From Bacteroidia bacterium (lineage in GTDB: Bacteria; Bacteroidota; Bacteroidia; Flavobacteriales; Flavobacteriaceae), in contig JAUIBW010000041.1 of the NCBI GenBank assembly GCA_030427585.1, forward strand, positions 1-40,327: a stretch of 40,327 nucleotides of DNA, written 5' to 3'. The position numbers and the translations under genes are program-made. Under the pieces are notes generated by a model. That model worked only from the letters and a program-made list of their open reading frames with translations. It was not told the origin of the DNA and searched no databases. Shown piece after piece: positions 16,160 to 24,183 of this stretch (positions are counted from its first letter, which is position 1; the number at the start of each line of letters is the position of its first letter).

Positions 16160-17011
16160 CTACAGATCAAAAGTTATCGTTCCTTCTATTGAAGTAAGTA
16201 CAACCTCACGATCACAGGTTCCATCACCATAATTAATAGTAAAGTTAACTCCAAAATTACTAGAATAATCTTGTGCCCCTTGTACAGGGTATTTATAAAA
16301 GTCTAATCCTTCAAAACAAGCTGTCTTATATACTATCGGAGATCCATCAACAGATTTTGTTTTTATAAAGAATGGTTTTTTTAAATTTTCTAATGAAGAA
16401 GATTCTTTTAGTGTAATAATCTCCTGATCTGTAAAACGATTTTCAAAAGAAAAATTTCTATTCGTTGTATACTGATACGTTTCTCCATCAGGAGCTGTAA
16501 TAATTCCATCTATTTTTACATCAAATACAGGAATATCATCAGTGCTTTGTTCTTCATTTTTTTGTGCTATTCTATACCCATCAAAAATATATCCTCTATT
16601 ATATTGTACATTTTTAAACACTGCAGAATCCTTAAATTTAGATGGTAAATCTTCGGCTACATAATACTCTAAACTACCTGTCCAATCATCAAATTGACAT
16701 TGATCCCCTGCATCATTCAAAATTAATTTACTGTAATGACTATATTCAGAAAAACCAGGAATAGGTTTCTCCTGGTAAGGAATTAATAATTCGATAGAAA
16801 AACAAGTTCCTTTGCTACTTTTAGAGGAGTTTTTAAGATCTAAAGAAGCCTGTTCAGAAATTTTTCCAAAATCATCCATAGCCAGGTTTACAGTTTTACT
16901 CAATTCAAATGTTTCTTTATTATTCTGTTCAGAAACATTATCATCAACATCATTTTTAGTACAACTCACTACTAGGCCAAAAATCAAGGCGCAAATCAAT
17001 AATTTTTTCAT
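16160..17011 (-). CDS. Hypothetical lipoprotein
   Basis: 283 aa. A lipoprotein signal peptide (MKKLLICALIFGLVVSC, Cys17 as lipid site) is followed by an acidic linker (TKNDVDDNVSEQNN) of the type that, in Bacteroidota, can mark surface-exposed lipoproteins. The mature part is beta-rich with repeated aromatic strands and four Cys (FDDWTGSLEYY region, TACFEGLDFYKYP, GDGTCDREVVLTS). I recognise no family or active site. It is monocistronic, converging on the fecR-type gene through a shared terminator. Nothing in the sequence tells its role. Confidence 0.8.
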   Translation of the reverse strand: MKKLLICALIFGLVVSCTKNDVDDNVSEQNNKETFELSKTVNLAMDDFGKISEQASLDLKNSSKSSKGTCFSIELLIPYQEKPIPGFSEYSHYSKLILNDAGDQCQFDDWTGSLEYYVAEDLPSKFKDSAVFKNVQYNRGYIFDGYRIAQKNEEQSTDDIPVFDVKIDGIITAPDGETYQYTTNRNFSFENRFTDQEIITLKESSSLENLKKPFFIKTKSVDGSPIVYKTACFEGLDFYKYPVQGAQDYSSNFGVNFTINYGDGTCDREVVLTSIEGTITFDL

Positions 17012-17120
17012 GGTTTTCTTTTTTTACGTGAATATTATCTTTGTTTTCTATCTATTAAACCTCGAAAAAACAAAAACGCTGCGTCGGTATTTCATTATTT
17101 GTTAAACTAGTATCAAATTA

Positions 17121-17150
17121 TTGTATCAAGCATTAGAATTTATATATTGG
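17121..17150 (+). promoter_or_regulatory. Possible promoter of the thioredoxin-like lipoprotein gene
   Basis: TTG (17121-17123), a 19-bp spacer and TATATTGG (17143-17150, one mismatch to TAnnTTTG) lie 25 bp before the ATG at 17175. Weak match. Confidence 0.35.
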
Positions 17151-17174
17151 CAGCGCAAATAATTGTTGATCAAA

Positions 17175-17762
17175 ATGAAAAAAATATTTTTTTTAGCCAT
17201 TATCGGTTTTCTTTTTTCTTGCGGAAGTACTTCTACTGCTACAAATGACAAAAATCCTAATACAGAACTAACGCAAAGTGACCAAAAGCAAATTTCAACA
17301 GAAAAGAAAAATAGCTCCAAACCAGATTTTTTAGTTGGTAAGCAAGATCGAGAAGCGTTGGAGCAAGAACCATATGGGAATTGGTTTAATGCGAATTACA
17401 AAAGTTATACTGTTGATAACATAACTGTAGAAAAACTATCTCCTTACCTAAAAGACATTACGATACAAGCTTTTATGGGCACATGGTGTAGTGACAGTAA
17501 AAGAGAAACTCCTACATTATATAAAATATTGGACACTTCTAATTTCAATTATAAAAATCTAGAGTTAATAACGGTAACAAGATCTAAAGACACTCCTCAA
17601 GGTTTTGAAAAAGGGTTGGATATTATACGAGTGCCAACTTTTATCTTTTATAAAGATGGAAAAGAAATAGGTCGTTATGTAGAATTTGCAAGAGAAACCC
17701 TCGAAAAAGACATATTAGCAATTGTTTCTAAACAACCTTATAAACATTCTTACGAAGATTAA
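17175..17762 (+). CDS. Thioredoxin-fold lipoprotein with a CxxS active-site motif
   Basis: 195 aa; the ATG at 17175 is chosen over an in-frame TTG at 17163 because it starts the lipoprotein signal (MKKIFFLAIIGFLFSC, Cys16). After a polar linker, the thioredoxin-like fold begins around residue 92: TIQAFMGTWCSDSKRETP (Cys105, Ser108), the second strand LELITVTRSKD, and the cis-proline strand RVPTFIFYKDGKEIGR (Pro154). The motif is W-C-S-D-S, so the second redox cysteine is replaced by serine. Such proteins usually act through mixed disulphides or isomerase or glutaredoxin-like monothiol chemistry rather than as dithiol reductases. It is tethered in the periplasm. A decayed RidA-family gene follows immediately. 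Confidence 0.85.
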   Translation: MKKIFFLAIIGFLFSCGSTSTATNDKNPNTELTQSDQKQISTEKKNSSKPDFLVGKQDREALEQEPYGNWFNANYKSYTVDNITVEKLSPYLKDITIQAFMGTWCSDSKRETPTLYKILDTSNFNYKNLELITVTRSKDTPQGFEKGLDIIRVPTFIFYKDGKEIGRYVEFARETLEKDILAIVSKQPYKHSYED

Positions 17763-17770
17763 ATAATTCG

Positions 17771-18196
17771 ATAACACCAACAGAGAAATTAAGTGCACTT
17801 GGACTCCAACTACCTGAAATATCCGTTCCGAGAAGGTCTTATGTATCAGTAAATACAAGAGGAAATATTGCCTATATAGTGATTCCATTTCCTATCAAAA
17901 ATGGTGAATACTTGTATTAAGGCAGATTAGGAGATACCATAACAACGGATCAGAGATGTGACGCTATGAAATTATGTTCTCTTAATGTTCTTGCTCAAAT
18001 AGATAAAAAAATTGGGTTTGATGCTATTGAAGGACTCAACCATATTGATGCTTACTTTCAGTCGGTTACTAATTGGAATGATTCTCCTTTCGTAGTATAA
18101 ATGGAGCTTCAGATCTATTTATTAAGGTGCTGGAAGAAAAAGGCACACACAAGAGCAATTTTTGGAGTGGATAATTTACCTCGATTTTTTTTGTAG
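17771..18196 (+). pseudogene. Decayed RidA/YjgF-family (endoribonuclease L-PSP-like) gene
   Basis: Translation from 17771 gives TPTEKLSALGLQLPEISVP, GNIAYI, FPIKNGEYLY*GRLGDTITTD, AMKLCSLNVLAQIDKKIGFD, FQSVTNWNDSPFVV, then by frame change NGASDLFIKVLEEKGTHT, then RAIFGVDNLPR. This is the order of motifs in the YjgF/chorismate-mutase-like branch of the RidA superfamily (~150 aa). Damage visible: the start codon reads ATA, an internal TAA after LYLY-type strand 2 (GEYLY*), a frame change and stop after FVV, a second frame change after KGTH, small internal losses around HIDAYFQSV, and truncation after NLPR. RidA enzymes hydrolyse reactive enamine/imine intermediates. It lies 8 bp after the thioredoxin-like gene. 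Confidence 0.88.
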
Positions 18197-18310
18197 ACCT
18201 AACTACTTCATTTACATTAAAAACCATTTAAAAATACTCTAATCAATAGCGTAAAAAAGTGAAATATCAAAATAGAGGGTGCTGTTGAACAGAACAAGCA
18301 TTATTCTTTG

Positions 18311-18318
18311 TAAATTTG
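18311..18318 (+). promoter_or_regulatory. -7 box TAAATTTG before map
   Basis: Exact TAnnTTTG match 28 bp before the map ATG (18346). A TTG at 18285-18287 gives a 23-bp spacer, at the upper limit. Confidence 0.5.
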
Positions 18319-18345
18319 CCTTCTTTTATCAAGGAATTGTTACAT

Positions 18346-19164
18346 ATGATTATTACTAAAACACGTGAAGAAATAGAATTAATGCGAGAAAGTGCATTAA
18401 TTGTATCTAAGACATTAGGAATGTTAGCCTCTGAAGTTAAACCTGGGGTAACTACACTACAGTTAGATAAACTTGCAGAAGAATTTATTAGAGATCATGG
18501 TGCAATTCCTGGTTTTTTGGGATTGTACGATTTCCCAAATACCTTATGTATGAGTCCTAATGCACAAGTAGTTCATGGGATTCCGAATAACACGCCATTA
18601 GAAGAAGGTGATATTATATCTATTGATTGCGGTGCTATTAAAAATGATTTTTATGGTGATCATGCGTATACATTTCCTGTAGGTGAAGTGTCTGAAGAAG
18701 TAGCACGCCTACTTCGTATTACTAAAGAATCTCTATATGTTGGGATTGCCGAATTTAGAGTTGGAAAACGGGTAGGTGATGTTGGATATGCAATCCAGAA
18801 ATTTACCGAGGAAGCTGGTTATGGCGTAGTTAGAGAATTAGTAGGTCATGGTTTGGGTAGAAAAATGCATGAAGATCCTGAGATGCCTAATTATGGGCGT
18901 CGTGGTAAAGGGAAAAAATTTATCGAAGGTATGGTTGTTGCTATTGAACCTATGACAAATATGGGAACACATCGTATCAAACAATTACAAGATGGTTGGA
19001 CTATTCTTACCGCAGACGGGAAACCAAGCGCTCATTTTGAGCATGATGTAGCTATAATCGACGGAAAACCAGAAATTTTATCGACATTTAAATATATCTA
19101 TCAGGCATTAGGTATTGAGTCTAATGAAGAAGATGCCTTTAGACAAGAAGTATTGACTATATAG
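18346..19164 (+). CDS. map: Type I methionine aminopeptidase
   Basis: 272 aa. ATG 18346 (MIITKTREEIELMRESALIV) is the family start; an in-frame TTG 30 bp earlier lies inside the promoter. The enzyme removes initiator Met from nascent proteins using two divalent metals. Ligands seen: Asp94 (SIDCGA), Asp105 (YGDHAY), His168 (LVGHGLGR), Glu201 (AIEPM), Glu232 (HFEHDVA); substrate His77 is in VVHGIPN. All five ligands are present. The methyltransferase gene begins 49 bp downstream and may share the transcript. Confidence 0.95.
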   Translation: MIITKTREEIELMRESALIVSKTLGMLASEVKPGVTTLQLDKLAEEFIRDHGAIPGFLGLYDFPNTLCMSPNAQVVHGIPNNTPLEEGDIISIDCGAIKNDFYGDHAYTFPVGEVSEEVARLLRITKESLYVGIAEFRVGKRVGDVGYAIQKFTEEAGYGVVRELVGHGLGRKMHEDPEMPNYGRRGKGKKFIEGMVVAIEPMTNMGTHRIKQLQDGWTILTADGKPSAHFEHDVAIIDGKPEILSTFKYIYQALGIESNEEDAFRQEVLTI

Positions 19165-19213
19165 TCATATATTCTTTAAGCACTCAAAGTCTGCTTTGTA
19201 TAGGCTTTTCAAA

Positions 19214-19981
19214 ATGAAAAAACTATTTAAATTCATACTTAATACTATCCCCAGACCATTATTGATTCGATTGAGTTATATGGTGCGTCCCATACTATCA
19301 TTATGGTTACGAGGGGATACATACACTGATCCTATTGATGGTAAAAGTTTTTCTCGTTTTTTGCCTTACGGATATGGTAAACAGAGAGACAATGTATTGT
19401 CTCCTTCGACTTTATCTTTAGAACGTCATAGGTTACTATGGTTATTTCTAACTCATGAAACCGAATTTTTTACTGCTCCTGCAAAAGTATTGCATTTCGC
19501 TCCCGAGCAGGCATTTTATAAAAGATTTAGGAATTTAAAACACCTTGATTATACTACTACTGATCTTAATTCTCCACTAGCCGATGTAAAAGCAGATATC
19601 TGTAATTTACCTTTTGCAGATGATGAGTATGACATTATTTTTTGCAATCATGTTTTAGAACATATCCCCGATGATACTACAGCAATGCAAGAAATCTTCA
19701 GAGTTTTAAAACCAGGCGGAATGGCTATTCTACAAATTCCGCAAGATCTAAATAGAGCTACAACTTTTGAAGATGATAGCATTACAGATCCGCAAGAACG
19801 AGCCAGAATATTTGGCCAATATGATCACGTAAGGGTTTATGGCAGGGATTATTTCGAAAAATTAAGAGCCATTGGTTTTAAAGTTGACGAGGTTGATTAT
19901 ACTACTGTTTTATCCAAAGAAGAGGTAACAAAATACTGTCTTGCCCCAGGAGAAATCCTTCCTGTCTGTTATAAACCATAA
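19214..19981 (+). CDS. Class I SAM-dependent methyltransferase
   Basis: 255 aa; ATG 19214 (MKKLFKFILNTIP) is preferred over the upstream in-frame TTG at 19196. The SAM-binding motif I region is degenerate (KVLHFAPEQAFYKRF in place of a Gly-rich loop), followed by the motif II acidic strand YTTTDL, then ADICNLPFADDEYDIIFCNHVLEHIPD and LKPGG, the hallmarks of the Methyltransf_11 type. The APE in place of GxG is a known variant in a subset of these enzymes. Substrate unknown; proximity to map is common in flavobacteria but does not reveal one. Confidence 0.85.
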   Translation: MKKLFKFILNTIPRPLLIRLSYMVRPILSLWLRGDTYTDPIDGKSFSRFLPYGYGKQRDNVLSPSTLSLERHRLLWLFLTHETEFFTAPAKVLHFAPEQAFYKRFRNLKHLDYTTTDLNSPLADVKADICNLPFADDEYDIIFCNHVLEHIPDDTTAMQEIFRVLKPGGMAILQIPQDLNRATTFEDDSITDPQERARIFGQYDHVRVYGRDYFEKLRAIGFKVDEVDYTTVLSKEEVTKYCLAPGEILPVCYKP

Positions 19982-20104
19982 CTAAGATCAAAAAATCAGG
20001 CAAATTCTATTACATTACTTTAAGGGTGAGTGTCAAAAAATTATTTGAAGATTCATGCTAAAAAAATAATGAGTTTTATTAAGTATTTATGCTTTTTTTA
20101 TATT

Positions 20105-20265
20105 GAAGTGGTTTAAACTTTTTTCAATTTGCTAAAAAAATGTCTTTTTGCACTCATATTTCACAATTTTTGACTTCCGTAGCTCTGCTATGCAACTAAA
20201 AAATTACTTCATCTGAGCACAAAACCACTATTTTTCACTTAAATCAAAAAAGTTTAAACCACTTC
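20105..20265 (-). mobile_element. Type-2 long-palindrome MITE-like element (copy C)
   Basis: 161 bp, the inverted near-copy of the element at 5841-6000: about four substitutions plus one inserted A. The same terminal inverted repeats (GAAGTGGTTTAAACTTTTT) are intact, flanked by ATT on both sides (20102-20104 and 20266-20268). The central core CCGTAGCTCTGCTATGC lies at 20177-20193, exactly at the midpoint. No ORF. Two near-identical copies 14 kb apart in unrelated contexts, each with its own 3-bp direct repeat, support mobility. Confidence 0.85.
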
Positions 20266-20382
20266 ATTGAAATTATACACTTTCCTTAGGCATTGTTTAG
20301 TATTTAACAGAAGATTAAAAAAGCTTGCGAAAAGTGCTATTAAACATACACTTTTGTTAAACTTTAATATTTCTCTAACATT

Positions 20383-20390
20383 TAGATTTG
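20383..20390 (+). promoter_or_regulatory. -7 box TAGATTTG before the astacin-like gene
   Basis: Exact TAnnTTTG match 47 bp before the ATG. The nearest upstream TTTG (20353-20356) is 26 bp away, longer than ideal. Confidence 0.45.
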
Positions 20391-20437
20391 TTTGACAACA
20401 AAATAAGCGTAATTTTTTAACACAAATTTTAACAAAA

Positions 20438-21358
20438 ATGAAATCAAAAAAAAGATTTTTAGCGATTATGGTTGCTGCAACTACCATAATTTCGGCATCA
20501 TGCACTAAAGATGATGAAAGCACTCCCGAAACAATGCAGGAAAAAACGTTAGAATATGCCAATCTGGATTATTCTTCATTCAGTTTTGGAAATCCAAATT
20601 CGAATGATTTAGCTATTTCTAATGCTGATACTCATTTAATATCATCTGTAGGAGAGCTTAAAGAAGGATACCTTGGTTCTGATAAGGTTCATTATCAAGT
20701 TAATGATCAGGGAGATTATATAGTTGGTGGAGATATGTTATTGCCAAAAGGTGCAATCATAACCGACAAACCGGTACCTACTGCCAAGGGTGCAATTCCT
20801 TATGGAGTTAGAGGTTGGACCAATGGTGTAATCCCTATTCAATTTACCTCGGGGGTACCTAGCCAAAATAGAAACAGTATTATTCAGGCTGCTGGGGTAT
20901 GGGCTAATCGTTTAGGTGTACGATTTGTATATTACAATCCCAGTATACATAGAAATTACATTCGAGTAATAGCAAATGGCGCAGATTATTCCCGCCTTGG
21001 AATGTATGGTGGGGCACAAGATCTTTCTACAAATGATCCTTATGTATCTGTTGCAATTCATGAGCTAGGGCATGCTTTAGGGCTTGCTCACGAGCATCAA
21101 AGATCAGACAGAAACAATCATATTATTGCATATGTAAACAATCCTAATATAAGCATTCAGGGCACTCAAAATTTAACTTCTTTTGATTGGTCTTCGATTA
21201 TGCTTTATCCTTCCAAGTCTATAGGAGGCGGAAGATACGATATGGTAAGAAGAAGTGACAACAGACCTTTTACCAATGCTATAGAGTATGGTAGAAGAAA
21301 TGGAACTTCTTATGGCCCCAGTAACTCAGACATACAGGCTTTACGCCAATTTTACTAG
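20438..21358 (+). CDS. Astacin-like (M12A) zinc metalloprotease lipoprotein
   Basis: 306 aa. Lipoprotein signal with lipobox ISASC (Cys22) and the acidic linker TKDDEST. The catalytic domain spans about 118-306: the extended zinc motif HELGHALGLAHEHQRSDR (His208, Glu209, His212, His218) and the Met-turn SIMLYPS (Met255) identify the astacin family, to which flavastacin belongs. The region 30-115 looks like a propeptide (DYIVGGDMLLPKG), which in bacterial astacins keeps the enzyme latent. It probably degrades extracellular or host/prey proteins while anchored to the membrane. It is monocistronic with its own terminator, just downstream of palindromic element copy C. Confidence 0.93.
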   Translation: MKSKKRFLAIMVAATTIISASCTKDDESTPETMQEKTLEYANLDYSSFSFGNPNSNDLAISNADTHLISSVGELKEGYLGSDKVHYQVNDQGDYIVGGDMLLPKGAIITDKPVPTAKGAIPYGVRGWTNGVIPIQFTSGVPSQNRNSIIQAAGVWANRLGVRFVYYNPSIHRNYIRVIANGADYSRLGMYGGAQDLSTNDPYVSVAIHELGHALGLAHEHQRSDRNNHIIAYVNNPNISIQGTQNLTSFDWSSIMLYPSKSIGGGRYDMVRRSDNRPFTNAIEYGRRNGTSYGPSNSDIQALRQFY

Positions 21359-21383
21359 AAATAGATAAGTTATTTATTTCGCA

Positions 21384-21412
21384 AAGCAGCTCGAAATGTT
21401 TCGAGCTGCTTT
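21384..21412. terminator. Terminator shared by astacin-like gene and apbE
   Basis: Perfect stem AAGCAGCTCGAAA / TTTCGAGCTGCTT with a TG loop, followed by a T-tract on the plus strand. The apbE stop codon lies at its right edge. Confidence 0.9.
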
Positions 21413-21413
21413 T

Positions 21414-22430
21414 TTATCCATCTTTAGGTTTAGAATCACTATCCGGAAAGCCATTTACAGATAGTGTTTTTAATTCTTTATTTTGATCTTCATAAATAAA
21501 GAATGCTTTGAGTTCCTGATGTGTTTCTAAGAATTTTCTCGAACCTTCTAATCCCATCGACATTAATGCTGTTGCATATGCATCTGCTTCCATACAGGTA
21601 TTGGTAATAATAGAAACCGCCAGAAGATTTGATTTTAATGGGTATCCTGTTTTAGCATTCAAAATATGAATATATCGCTCTCCGTTTTCATCAATTTTAT
21701 ACTTTCTATATCCACCAGAAGTTGCCATAGCTTCGTCATGTAACGAAATTACTTTGCTATACGATTGTGTGTCATCAAAGTTAGGATCTTCTACTCCTAT
21801 TCTCCAAGGTTTTTGTTTAATCACATTACTTCCTTTACCTCTGATCTCCCCCCCTATCTCAACCAGATAATTCTTAAGCCCCTTGTTTTCAAAAAATTCT
21901 GCAAAAATATCTACTCCATATCCTTTTGCCAACGCATTAAAATCGATATATGTTTTAGGGTCATCTTTTATGATTTTATTCTCTTTCAGTAGTACTTTGT
22001 GTAGACCGACCGAAAGCAATAAACTATCTATTTTAAGACTATCTAAAGAGACTATTTTTCCTTCCGGTCCAAAATCCCATGCATTTACCAAAATCCCAAT
22101 AGTAGGGTCAAAAGCTCCGTTTGTTTCTTTATGTATTTTTTTAGAAGCAGTAAACACTTTCACAAAATGTTCATCGATCACTACAGTAGTATCACCAGAG
22201 TTTATCCTGGATATATCAGAATCCTTGATATACGTAGACATTGATCTGTTGATCACATTGATCAAACTATCATATGATCTCGAAAAATCATACTCTTCAT
22301 TATCTATAAACTGTGCCGAAAACGTGGTTCCAAAAGCTTTTCCACTTGTATAATTAAGATGTAATTTAGGTTCTTTTTTACATGAAAAAAACAGCCCTAT
22401 TATTATAACTATTCCTATTTTTCGAATCAT
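21414..22430 (-). CDS. apbE: FAD:protein FMN transferase (ApbE), lipoprotein
   Basis: 338 aa. It transfers FMN from FAD onto a Thr/Ser of target flavoproteins in the periplasm, including NqrB and NqrC. Signatures: lipobox FFSC (Cys17), GKAFGTTFSAQF, MSTYIKDSDISRIN, TNGAFDPTIGILVNAWDFG, DFNALAKGYGVD, NYLVEIGGEIRGKG, the Mg/FAD-binding region MATSGGYRKY, and HILNAKTGYPLKSNLLAVS with MEADAYATALMSMG. All core motifs are present. It starts 4 bp after the stop of the 125-aa gene (22435-22812), forming a two-gene operon 1.4 kb from the nqr operon, whose NqrC carries a matching acceptor site. Confidence 0.95.
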   Translation of the reverse strand: MIRKIGIVIIIGLFFSCKKEPKLHLNYTSGKAFGTTFSAQFIDNEEYDFSRSYDSLINVINRSMSTYIKDSDISRINSGDTTVVIDEHFVKVFTASKKIHKETNGAFDPTIGILVNAWDFGPEGKIVSLDSLKIDSLLLSVGLHKVLLKENKIIKDDPKTYIDFNALAKGYGVDIFAEFFENKGLKNYLVEIGGEIRGKGSNVIKQKPWRIGVEDPNFDDTQSYSKVISLHDEAMATSGGYRKYKIDENGERYIHILNAKTGYPLKSNLLAVSIITNTCMEADAYATALMSMGLEGSRKFLETHQELKAFFIYEDQNKELKTLSVNGFPDSDSKPKDG

Positions 22431-22434
22431 AATT

Positions 22435-22812
22435 TTAGTTTAGATGAGTTTCAATTATCTGTAGCCCCGCGTATTCCAAAATATATTCTTCGTTTAAAAG
22501 TAATGGTTTATTTGGGTTTTCAGAATTTTGTAACCCAACACCTGCATAGAACACTTTTGCTTCTTGTTCTGTAGCATGTTTTTTAAAGGATTCCATCCAG
22601 ATCATATCGTAATTATGAGGGTTATCTGGGTACGAAACCGCTTTAACAATCACAAAATATCTTTGATTAGATTTATCAATACACACAAACTGAGGATGTT
22701 TTCCCAAAGTGCTATTAATTGCAATAAATTCGAAGCCTTTTTTTTCTAATTCTTCACCTACAATATTCATTGCAAGGTTATGTAATTCTTGTTTAGTAAG
22801 TATTCTGGTCAT
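22435..22812 (-). CDS. Conserved 125-aa protein upstream of apbE
   Basis: 125 aa, no signal peptide, probably cytoplasmic. It begins MTRILTKQELHNLAMNIVGEELEKKGFEF and contains the strands PQFVCIDKSNQRYFVIVKAV and the aromatic stretch PHNYDMIWMESFKKHA. The ending TEQEAKVFYAGVGLQNSENP...LNEEYILEYAGLQII resembles restriction-endonuclease-like or VRR-type mixed alpha/beta folds only superficially. Close relatives in flavobacteria are, to my recollection, sometimes named NqrF-like in databases, but none of the Fe-S, FAD or NADH motifs of NqrF is present. Four bases separate it from apbE, so the two are co-transcribed and a link to flavin or Nqr maturation is possible. Function unknown. Confidence 0.8.
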   Translation of the reverse strand: MTRILTKQELHNLAMNIVGEELEKKGFEFIAINSTLGKHPQFVCIDKSNQRYFVIVKAVSYPDNPHNYDMIWMESFKKHATEQEAKVFYAGVGLQNSENPNKPLLLNEEYILEYAGLQIIETHLN

Positions 22813-23121
22813 AGCGTTGCAAAGATATTATTTTGGAAACATAATTTATAATTATACCTAGCTCATCTTTATTTTTAAAAAACCTAAAGCATACGTGTAC
22901 CCAAATTGGGTATAATACTATTTCTAATTTGGATATACTCGTAAAAAATAACGCATTTTTACATCAAAAATGATATTACTCATTTATTGCTAAGTACATA
23001 ATCTCAATAATTACTCTTACTTCAATACTCATATCATTAAGTATTGTCAAGACCCCACAGGTTTAAAAACCTGTGGGGTCTAATAAAAACTTCAGCATCA
23101 AATATATTTACATTGAAACAT
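22813..23121. other. Gene-free spacer with a REP-like palindrome
   Basis: 308 bases. It contains the perfect palindrome at 23051-23080 and otherwise AT-rich sequence with no gene or clear promoter. Confidence 0.6.
23051..23080. repeat. REP-like perfect palindrome
   Basis: Arms GACCCCACAGGTTT and AAACCTGTGGGGTC (14 bp, perfect) around AA. It is GC-richer than its surroundings and lacks a T-tract on either strand, so it fits the short palindromic repeats scattered through flavobacterial genomes better than a terminator. It sits after the DUF4846 gene on the minus strand. Confidence 0.75.
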
Positions 23122-24000
23122 TTACTTAAACCTAATAAATTGTGCTTTTTCAAAATAATAACTCGGTGTGTATACAGGTTGATTTTGCTCAAACCTATAC
23201 CATGGAGAAATTGCTGTATCCTCAAAATTTTTAAGCAGACATACATTCTGAGCTGGTGTATTTCCCTGAGCCAGAAGGTACATCTTATCCCCTTGATCAT
23301 TTATGATTTCGTCTACTATGATTTCAATATGACCAGGAGAACCGGGTTTGACAATCATATCACCAATTCGTATATCTTTTACCGATACTTTTTGTAGTTC
23401 GTTATGCATTGATAGGGTTCCTGCATAAGTATATATAAGATTTAAATAGGTATAAAAATTAGCTTTAGAATCATTGGGTGATGCTGTTTTATGAAATGTT
23501 ACTTTGTTTCCGTTTATTTTTGGTCGATATCCTTGTGCATATTTGCTCCATGAACAGTAATGACCCGAAGTAAAATTGAATCCAATTTCATCTTTTCTAT
23601 TTTGCTCCCACAAATATTCTGATCGAATCCTCATCAATGCATCTGCACATTGTTGTAATCCATTTGATGGAACGGGGACTTCTAGAATTGCTTCGTGCCA
23701 ATGCTGTGCAAAATATTCGCTATCATCATAATTTATAATCTTGCTACCATAAGGTTTTAAGGGATAATGACGCAAATATTCCTGAAAAGAGCCTGACGTA
23801 TATTCTGTTCTCTTATACCCTTCAGGAATACGAACTCGGCTAGAAATCGAATCTCCTTTAGTATTAATATAATTTGGCTTTGCAACTACATCTGTAACGA
23901 TACTTTTTACATAATTGGTCACCATTTTTACTTTTGATGTATGCTTAAACACTAATATTAAAACAATGATTACAACCAGAGATACTATATATTTTTTCAT
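23122..24000 (-). CDS. DUF4846-family exported protein
   Basis: 292 aa with an N-terminal hydrophobic segment (residues 4-18), acting as signal peptide or anchor. The conserved body begins RVRIPEGYKRTEYTSGSFQEYL (split here only by numbering, ~55-76) and continues LKPYGSKI, HWHEAILEVPVPSNGLQQCADA, RIRSEYLWEQNRKDEIGFNF, GHYCSWSKYAQGYRP and GHIEIIVDE, matching what I know of the DUF4846 family. The GHYCSW Cys and the GHIEIIVD His could form a cysteine-hydrolase-like pair, but that is speculative. The gene lies between the apbE pair and the nqr operon on the same strand, with a strong terminator separating it from nqrF. Confidence 0.85.
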   Translation of the reverse strand: MKKYIVSLVVIIVLILVFKHTSKVKMVTNYVKSIVTDVVAKPNYINTKGDSISSRVRIPEGYKRTEYTSGSFQEYLRHYPLKPYGSKIINYDDSEYFAQHWHEAILEVPVPSNGLQQCADALMRIRSEYLWEQNRKDEIGFNFTSGHYCSWSKYAQGYRPKINGNKVTFHKTASPNDSKANFYTYLNLIYTYAGTLSMHNELQKVSVKDIRIGDMIVKPGSPGHIEIIVDEIINDQGDKMYLLAQGNTPAQNVCLLKNFEDTAISPWYRFEQNQPVYTPSYYFEKAQFIRFK

Positions 24001-24124
24001 AAAACCTCATTTATGCTCAAAAATAAAAAAACCAGTATAATTGATTATACCATTTATAGTGAAACAATTTATTTAACCCGTTATACCTGCAAACTTTTGG
24101 TGAAAAGTGTCATGCATTTACATT

Positions 24125-24156
24125 AAAAAACCGATACTTAAAAGTATCGGTTTTTT
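24125..24156. terminator. nqr operon terminator
   Basis: AAAAAACCGATACTT / AAGTATCGGTTTTTT perfect stem with A- and T-tracts, just past the nqrF stop on the minus strand; symmetrical and able to work in both directions. Confidence 0.92.
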
Positions 24157-24183
24157 ATTTATACTATATCTGAAAAATTAGTT

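Larger units (their letters stand above)
19982..20437. other. Gene-free stretch holding a palindromic element and the astacin promoter
   Basis: 456 bases with no gene. It contains the third palindromic element (20105-20265) and a TAGATTTG -7-type box at 20383-20390. Confidence 0.7.

Noticed and set aside
18316..18345. Upstream TTG start of map
   Set aside because: It lies within the -7 promoter box; the ATG at 18346 matches the family N-terminus.
23044..23397. 117-aa plus-strand ORF through the REP-like palindrome
   Set aside because: Antisense to the DUF4846 gene over most of its length and composed of palindrome sequence at its start.
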